Source: Siphonodentalium dalli (lineage: Eukaryota; Mollusca; Scaphopoda; Gadilida; Siphonodentaliidae). Taken from it: DNA of 64,000 nucleotides. Location of the stretch: the NCBI GenBank assembly GCA_032622095.1, contig CP136068.1:153167151-153231150 (forward strand). Reading direction: 5' to 3'. The position numbers and the translations under genes are program-made. Shown one piece after another: positions 58,197-64,000 of the stretch. Each line of letters opens with the position of its first letter. Position 1 is the first letter of the stretch. The notes below the pieces were generated by a model, which was not told where the DNA came from, searched no databases, and was given only the letters and a program-made list of their open reading frames with translations.

Positions 58197-59090
58197 TTTA
58201 TTAAAGGGAACCTGCCGATATGGAACGTTGTGTAAAAATGAACCAAGGTTTAAATAAAGAAATAAACGGGATTCAGTCCGATGTAGAGAGCTGATTGACT
58301 TTTATTATAAACCTTTGTTTTAGTATAACGCCCTGTTAGGGCCGTCGATAAGTGGAGCATAATATTGTAATTTACAAATTATGAGTTCGTTCTTCCTAAT
58401 TTACATGTTGTGCCTGTCAATCGATTCTATTGGCATTGATAGAACAATAATTGCACTATCACATTAATCTGTACCCGCATACACGAAGGTGCTACTATAT
58501 TTAGAACACATAGTTGAAAAATCACTTTCATTCCAATGTGATATATTAACCGTCGCTAACTTCGTATTTGAAATATATGCCGGTTATGGGGCTCGTGCCC
58601 ATTCGACCCTGTCCATATGGAACGTTGTATAAGAAAGAACCACAAATTATAGACGAATTAGAAATAAATGGGATGGAGTCAGACATAGAGTGCGGATTGA
58701 CTTTCATTATAAACCTTTGTTTTATTATAACGCCCTTTTAGAGTCGTCGATAAAAGAACCAAAACAAAAATGATAAGTTCGTTCTTCCTAATTTTGCGTG
58801 TGCTGGTCAATTCCAATCGTTCATATTGCTTTGACTAGAACAATAAATAAAGTAGCATATTAATCTATAAACGCATACATGAAGTTGCTACTATATAAAA
58901 AAAACGCATAGTTGAAAAATCACTTTCATTCCAATGTGATATATTAACCGTGGATAACTTCCAATTTGAAATATATGCCGTTTCTGAGACCGGTGCCCTT
59001 TCGACCCTGCCCATATGGAACGTTGTGTAAGAATGAAGCACAGTTTATAGATGAATTATAAATAAATGGGATTCAGTCCCTGTGGACGCC
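58197..59090. repeat. Tandem duplication, about 398-bp period, 2.2 copies
   Basis: ATATGGAACGTTGTGTAA starts recur at about 58219, 58616 and 59014, each followed by AAATAAATGGGATTCAGTCC-like text. The two full units share AGTTCGTTCTTCCTAATTT, AACACATAGTTGAAAAATCA and CTTTCATTCCAATGTGATAT. Confidence 0.8.
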
Positions 59091-59300
59091 ATAGCTTCTG
59101 TATGAGGTCGTCGCGGTCTTGTGTGTTCCGCCTCCATCTTTACATAATCCCACTGTGAAGTATTGTAACACCTCCAACAAAGATAATTCATCAGTCGAGG
59201 TTCAGTGTAATTACTTCTTTGATGACTCACTCGGGTGGAATAATTCCAAATTTGATCCGTGAATTTCTCTCATTGTTACAGCATCAACACACGTCCAGCA
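58985..59300. repeat. Dispersed repeat, sister of 21540-21840
   Basis: CCCTTTCGACCCTGCCCATA, ATAATCCCACTGTGAAGTAT, TGTAACACCTCCAACAAAGA and TTCATCAGTCGA match 21560-21745. It overlaps the end of the 398-bp tandem array, so the array seems to have grown from this repeat. Confidence 0.6.
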
Positions 59301-59929
59301 AGCGCCGTCATTCTTTTCTATTCAAATGTTCAACTTTGTTTTCAAATTATGGACAGATATCCTTACCTTAAGAAAAGAATTAGTCGTGAAATTGCGTCTC
59401 TCATACTGAGCGACCGGGAAAGGTTTTTTCAACATCAGTTGTTCTTGGTTCCAGACATTCGGTTACAACAAACGGGAATACCACTATATATGATGGTATA
59501 CGTTGGTATTGCATGGAATAAAACTTGTTTGCTGAACCATTGGCTCTGAATTACTATAATTTCTTCGTGATCATATAACACAACGAAATATATTTAATAG
59601 ATGCATCTGAATGCCTACCACAACGGCGATACATAATGTGTTCATTGCCTTTGGGGCCAGCCCAGAATGCGACTGGGAGACATCTCCCTAAAATGTGCCT
59701 TTTGTCCTAGGGAGAAGTGACTTCTCTCTCATATACCAGTGTATATGCATATTTCAAAACAGCTTATTTGAAGGGTATTGGAATGGTTTAAGAAATGGGC
59801 ATAATACACTTTTTGGGTCACAGAACGGTGAGTTTATAGAGTACATTGAACATCAGCCTTTATAACTTCTCCTTGATAACAGTCCATTTCTCCATAATAA
59901 TCTAATATGGAGAAGTGAGTTCTCCCAAT

Positions 59930-60170
59930 TTGAATTCTCTAGACTGATTCCTGCGTTACACTCTTACGTGGGTGAACACAAATTACCAGTTCTTATGGAA
60001 GTATCCATGCCACAATCGCAATTGAATTTTAAAATGCCCGCAACTCCGACCAATTCTAAGATTGAAATTGTTCCCAACTTTCGCCCATCTCGGGGTTAGA
60101 ACCACGCCCTCCTCATTTAGCCTAGAATGTGATGGTGTTACCAATGACCAAATCACCCTGCGTGGCAACT
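59930..60170 (-). mobile_element. Possible tRNA-derived SINE
   Basis: Read on the - strand, the head has an A-box-like TTGGTCATTGG and, about 45 bp on, GGTTCTAACCC, one mismatch from the RNA polymerase III B-box GGTTCGAACCC. A unique body follows (GGGAACAATTTCAATCTTAG, GGCATGGATACTTCC). The 3' end and target duplication were not fixed. A diverged tRNA pseudogene is the alternative. Confidence 0.35.
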
Positions 60171-60190
60171 GTAGTCTGTGACATCTTTAT

Positions 60191-60591
60191 TTAACCCTTT
60201 ACCCAACAAACCGGCCAAAACCGGCCAAATAAAGCTTCAACAGCCTAAAATATCTTCGGTCTGTCTCAATAGAACCATACAAATATGGATATCATTGGAA
60301 TCGGCTCCTTGACCACATTGTGATAGTTACAGTTATGCCCTGTGCCAATGCATTCTCTTATATATGCGAGTCGACCATAGGTCGCCTCGCATATATAAGA
60401 GAATGCATTGGCCTAAAAAAAAATATTTTTTTAACACTTTTTACCATTTTTTCTTACATTCTTTAACAATTTTATAATTTTTAATGCGTTAAGCCAATGC
60501 ATTCTCTTATATATGCGAGGCGACCTATGGTCGACTCGCATATATAAGAGAATGCATTGGCACAAGGCACTTCTGTTGGGTAAAGGGTTAA
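60191..60591. mobile_element. TTAA miniature element with paired hairpins, copy E
   Basis: TTAA at 60191 and 60588. Ends CCCTTTACCCAACAAACCGG and, inverted, CCCTTTACCCAACAGAAGTG. Two complete 69-bp hairpins, 60344-60412 and 60493-60561. The most complete copy in the window. Confidence 0.9.
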
Positions 60592-60664
60592 CGAAAGATT
60601 TTCCAACAAGAGTCTAACTTCGTACCAGTCTCTACATTGTTGTAATCTGACACGTATGAACATC

Positions 60665-60839
60665 TGTATTCAAACACTGAATACTACCGTTCAACGTTGA
60701 ACACCATCGTTTTAGATATATGTCTTTATACGGCTAGTACTCTAACATTGGCGTGTAGCGTTAACACATAGCGTTACGAATTTAACACTTATATAGGTTG
60801 TATGGACGCGTTCATATTTGAACACTTATTTTTACAGTG
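60665..60839. mobile_element. Decayed right end of the CACTG-ended family
   Basis: Motifs AACGTTGAACACC and ACGCGTTCATATTTGAACAC then TTATTTTTACAGTG match the right end of 42269-45243. No left end was found. Confidence 0.55.
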
Positions 60840-62033
60840 ATAATAGCGCGGTCAGATAGCGATATTTCAATCGGTATTTGTCAATCTATAGACGATCAAT
60901 TCTCGCCAGGGTGGACTCCGACTACTAAAGACATAGCAGATACATCCCTGTCGTCAGTTGTCGTCTCCTGTAGTTTCCGAGAGAGAAATTAAATTTCAAT
61001 ATGTAATCGGAACCCAATTCATCTTTAATCGAATGAAATGAACGTCAATCAAGTTGAGTCTAAAGATGAGCGAACATTGCTCAAAACTGTTTCAGTCGTA
61101 AATACGAATTTTACAGTCCAATCAAATTCCCGCGAATTAATTATTTTCATGCTGGGTTTAATAGAATCAATCGTAGTTTGTGAGAACAGCCGTCGATTCC
61201 ATTGCACAATACTATGAGATGTGATCGCCGACTTTCTCCTACAATTCTATTCGATTCTCTTCCCCGCACAGTCGGATTCAGATTTATTATACAATTCTCA
61301 GCATGTCAGAGGTCAAAAGGACACATGTGATCGACGGGACGACATCGACGAGAAAATATATGGACTTCACACAAAACACAATTTCGAAATGTGAAGAATT
61401 GTTTTGATAGTTACCAACATACAGATCAACGCTGGATCACGCCATGAATCTTCTCCAGATACGCCAGTAGCGATCATATACCAACAGTAAAAAATCTAGG
61501 TACTTAAGCTTGTTTGTGTGTTGACCAGTTCTGACAGGGAATTTTATAACATTGAACAAACAAGGCAGAGAATATTTTTCTTTGTCAATATTTGTTCCTT
61601 AATAATCTACTTCACAGTATAGGTGTGGTCGCAGCTCGAGATTGCATGCTTTTTGGTGACTTTTTTGAGCCGATATCGGAAAAAAATATTTGAATTAATT
61701 ATCCGTGATAAATTCCATGATTGTAAAATGTAAAGCAAAATCGTTCACAAAGTCACTTAAATAGTGCAACTTCGAGTTTAGACCTTCACATACAGTGAAC
61801 TACATTATTAAGATGATTTAACTAAGAAATATTGCACGTGAGCCGTTTTTTCAATGTTATAAATTTCCCTGTCACAGCAGGTCACAACATAAACAAGTTC
61901 CCAGGTTTTGTATATTAGTGGAATATGAACTCTACGAGCATAGCCATACGGAGTAGAGATTCATGTCATGATCTAAAGGCACGCTAGCAGATATATATAT
62001 ATATGTATATAAGACTCGTGAGATCCAGATAAA
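60840..62033. other. No recognisable gene
   Basis: No frame with a domain, no clear repeat. Confidence 0.4.
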
Positions 62034-62273
62034 TTAACCCTTTCTATACTAAACACTCATTGATGAGTAGTTATCCCATAGGAAATGTTCAGATAATAAG
62101 TTCAACAAACTTTTGTTGAACTTATTATCTAAGCATTTCCTTCAATAAATGGGGCTCAGTATGCACTTTTATTTATCCGCCGTCACCTATCATCACTCCA
62201 AATCAATAATAGACCATTCCGATGTACACTTTTTAACTGGCTGGGAGAATCCATTTAGTATATAAAGGGTTAA
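62034..62273. mobile_element. TTAA miniature element, 240 bp, source of the intron-6 satellite unit
   Basis: TTAA at 62034 and 62270. Ends CCCTTTCTATACTAAA and, inverted, CCCTTTATATACTAAA. The left 70 bp equal the 68-bp satellite unit at 33977-34720. A short palindrome AGTTCAACAAACTTTTGTTG then AACT is at its centre (62099-62121). Confidence 0.75.
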
Positions 62274-62309
62274 TACCCAAGCATGCCGCTGTTTTTCTTG
62301 TAGTTATAT

Positions 62310-62455
62310 TATATACATTTCATGGCACGTTCAACGCCGAATAACTTGCACGGTATTATTTGCAGGCTTTTCATCATAGATAACCATAAAGTGTCTGAAT
62401 AATTATTAAGGACAACATACGAATACAATGCATCTTTACCAAAGCTAATGTCATT
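62310..62455. repeat. Inverted copy of 63550-63690
   Basis: Read on the - strand it gives SFGKDALYSYVVLNNYSDTL, and the + strand at 63550 gives SFGKGSFYIYACLRSYSGTI in the same register. The DNA is diverged but alignable (TAGCTTTGGTAAAG, CTGCAAA, ACCGTGCAA). Confidence 0.5.
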
Positions 62456-62541
62456 AGAAATTATTATAATAAGGGTACGTGTTCGTACACTCGAAAGATG
62501 CCCGGTATGTTTTGCAGTCATGTAACGCTGCTACTGACATA

Positions 62542-63001
62542 TGTGACCCGCCATATCAAATCCAGTCGTAAGTCGGGATTTTTTTTACACTGTGCCAATG
62601 CATTCTCTTATATATGCGAGTCGACCATAGGTCGCCTCGCATATATAAGAGAATGCATTGGCCTAACAATTGTTTACAATTTTAATAATTTTTTCTTGTA
62701 TTCTTTAACAATTTTATAATTTCACCCATACAGAGCCCCAGACAAACATGAGCAGACGACACTCTTCTATATGCTTCTATATATGTGTGGGGCTCCCTGC
62801 AGGGTAATGGATGTTTTTTATTTTATGTCCTAAAAATTGTAAGAAACATTTATTTAAAAAAAATGATAAAAAATTGTTAGGCCAATGCATTCTCTTATAT
62901 ATGCGAGGCGACCTATGGTCGACTCGCATATATGAGAGAATGCATTGGCACAGGGTAAAAAAAATCCCGACTTACGACTGGATTTGATATGGCGGGTCAC
63001 A
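62542..63001. mobile_element. TA-flanked miniature element with paired hairpins, copy H
   Basis: Ends TGTGACCCGCCATATCAAAT and its complement, TA on both sides. Hairpins 62594-62662 and 62881-62949. Relative to copy G it has about 50 extra bp near 62735-62785 between CAGAG and GGGGCTCCCTGCAGGGTAAT. Confidence 0.85.
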
Positions 63002-63024
63002 TATTTGCCTTCAAATACCTGTAT

Positions 63025-63460
63025 GAGGGTATCAACCCCCCCTGAATCCATAATACCAGTTAATTTTGGGGGTGAATCCTGAATACATGTTAAGAAATGA
63101 CATACAAATTGACTGTTTTAATATCAGACAGATACAATCAGAAGTTACATAGACACATTATGATCCATTATACCTGACAAGATATTGGAGTATAGAGTAT
63201 TATGGGCGTTATGAGGCCGTTATGATACGATTAATGATACTTTATGATGGCATGGTGGTCGAATATGCCCAAGAAGCTATTCTACCCACTCATTCATACA
63301 GATAACTAGCACAAAATATTAGTTTGCTCCGCCAAAACCTGCGTCCAAGATGTTTTGCTTGGTCCAGAATACCAGTTAATTCCGGGGTATATATGAATCC
63401 CGCGTACGGCTTCAAAACACCCTGAAATCCAGCGTACCGAAGGGGGGGGGTGATACCCTC
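63025..63460. mobile_element. GAGGGTATCA-ended element, 436 bp, 6-bp duplication
   Basis: Ends GAGGGTATCAACCCCCCCT and, inverted, GAGGGTATCACCCCCCCCCT. CTGTAT occurs on both sides (63019-63024 and 63461-63466). AATACCAGTTAATT recurs inside at 63051 and 63368 as a direct repeat. It begins 23 bp after copy H. Confidence 0.65.
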
Positions 63461-63549
63461 CTGTATAATGGATTATTGCACGATATTTACAGGCAAATTT
63501 TGGCATCATTGCTACATGTGGAACTACATGGTGTTTTTACTTCTCATAT

Positions 63550-63690
63550 AGTTAGCTTTGGTAAAGGTTCATTTTATATATATGCATGTCTCCGTTCATA
63601 TTCTGGCACCATATATGGTGTTCTACGACGACTTACCTGCAAAACATACCGTGCAAACTTGCCAGTGTATGAACGTACCCTTATCGGACA
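63550..63690. repeat. Inverted copy of 62310-62455
   Basis: See the partner. Together the copies bracket elements H and 63025-63460, so they may be the arms of an older element. Confidence 0.5.
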
Positions 63691-64000
63691 GTTTACTTAC
63701 TCAGTCAATTAAAGATACATATTCCGAATTAACTTTCCTAAATTACTATTTGTTTGGCTTTGGGGGTAAAAACTATTTGACTCGAGTCGAGGAACCCACT
63801 CATCAAAGCTCATGATGTTATCGATGTTTGACATCAGTTATTTTTCACCACCTGGAATGTTTTGCGGCCTAGCTTATATTCGACGAGCCGACCGACATAC
63901 TCTCGATACCAAATTGCATTGAACAAACTGTTGATAAATAGTACGTTTAAAAAAAATTTATACTAGAGCTGACAATGGTTAGCATTATTTGTTGGTAATT
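63691..64000. other. No recognisable gene at window end
   Basis: No domain or repeat recognised. Confidence 0.35.

Noticed and set aside
60481-60663. Recurring peptide [17 protein letters not shown] in several frames across the window
   Set aside because: It is the translation of the 69-nt hairpin cassette, appears in either strand because the DNA is palindromic, and has no protein context.

Overview
The window looks like nuclear DNA from a marine invertebrate animal. It is AT-rich, its genes are split by GT-AG introns, it has AATAAA/ATTAAA polyadenylation signals, and a large share of it is mobile DNA. The mix of Helitrons, THAP, SWIM and SGNH relics, TTAA-targeting miniature elements and a PR-domain zinc-finger gene would fit a mollusc or another lophotrochozoan. 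The sequence alone does not fix the species, so this is inference.

Two intact-looking host genes can be read. (1) On the + strand, 26811-35340, seven exons join in frame (1596 nt, 531 residues) into a PRDM-type regulator: an N-terminal PR/SET domain, an acidic/Ser-rich linker, five C2H2 zinc fingers and a short tail that contains a 10-bp tandem repeat. (2) On the - strand, about 56665-51835, very small exons (27, 21, 100, 84 and possibly 68 nt) join in frame into a secreted cysteine-rich protein of about 99 residues with prokineticin/dickkopf/colipase-like cysteine spacing. Its last exon is uncertain.

Region by region: 1-9 kb holds relics of element-type genes (a SWIM zinc finger, two THAP domains, an SGNH hydrolase end) and a 511-bp TTAA element. 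9-16 kb holds dispersed and tandem repeats and a foldback element. 16.75-19.9 kb is a candidate Helitron with an internal array. 20-26.8 kb holds hairpin-bearing miniature elements and a CAGGGG-ended transposon. 26.8-35.4 kb is the PRDM-like gene, with a decayed duplicate finger exon and a satellite in its introns. 35.5-41.3 kb is one large TTAA-bounded element that contains at least four further insertion or duplication events. 41.7-45.2 kb is a head-to-tail Helitron junction whose second 3' end is split by a 3-kb CACTG-ended element. 45-51.8 kb holds further TTAA elements and a LINE 3' fragment. 51.8-56.7 kb is the cysteine-rich gene, invaded by two hairpin elements. 56-64 kb holds tandem duplications, a possible tRNA-derived SINE and more hairpin elements.

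The most unusual signal is a 69-nt hairpin, usually present in pairs around an AT-rich spacer. It recurs at least 13 times here, inside three kinds of miniature element whose outer terminal inverted repeats and target sites differ (two TTAA types and one TA type). The second is the nested structure at 35.5-41.3 kb, where several target-site duplications, and for two insertions an uninserted sister copy, can be read directly. All repeat and family calls were made by eye, with no database or alignment run.
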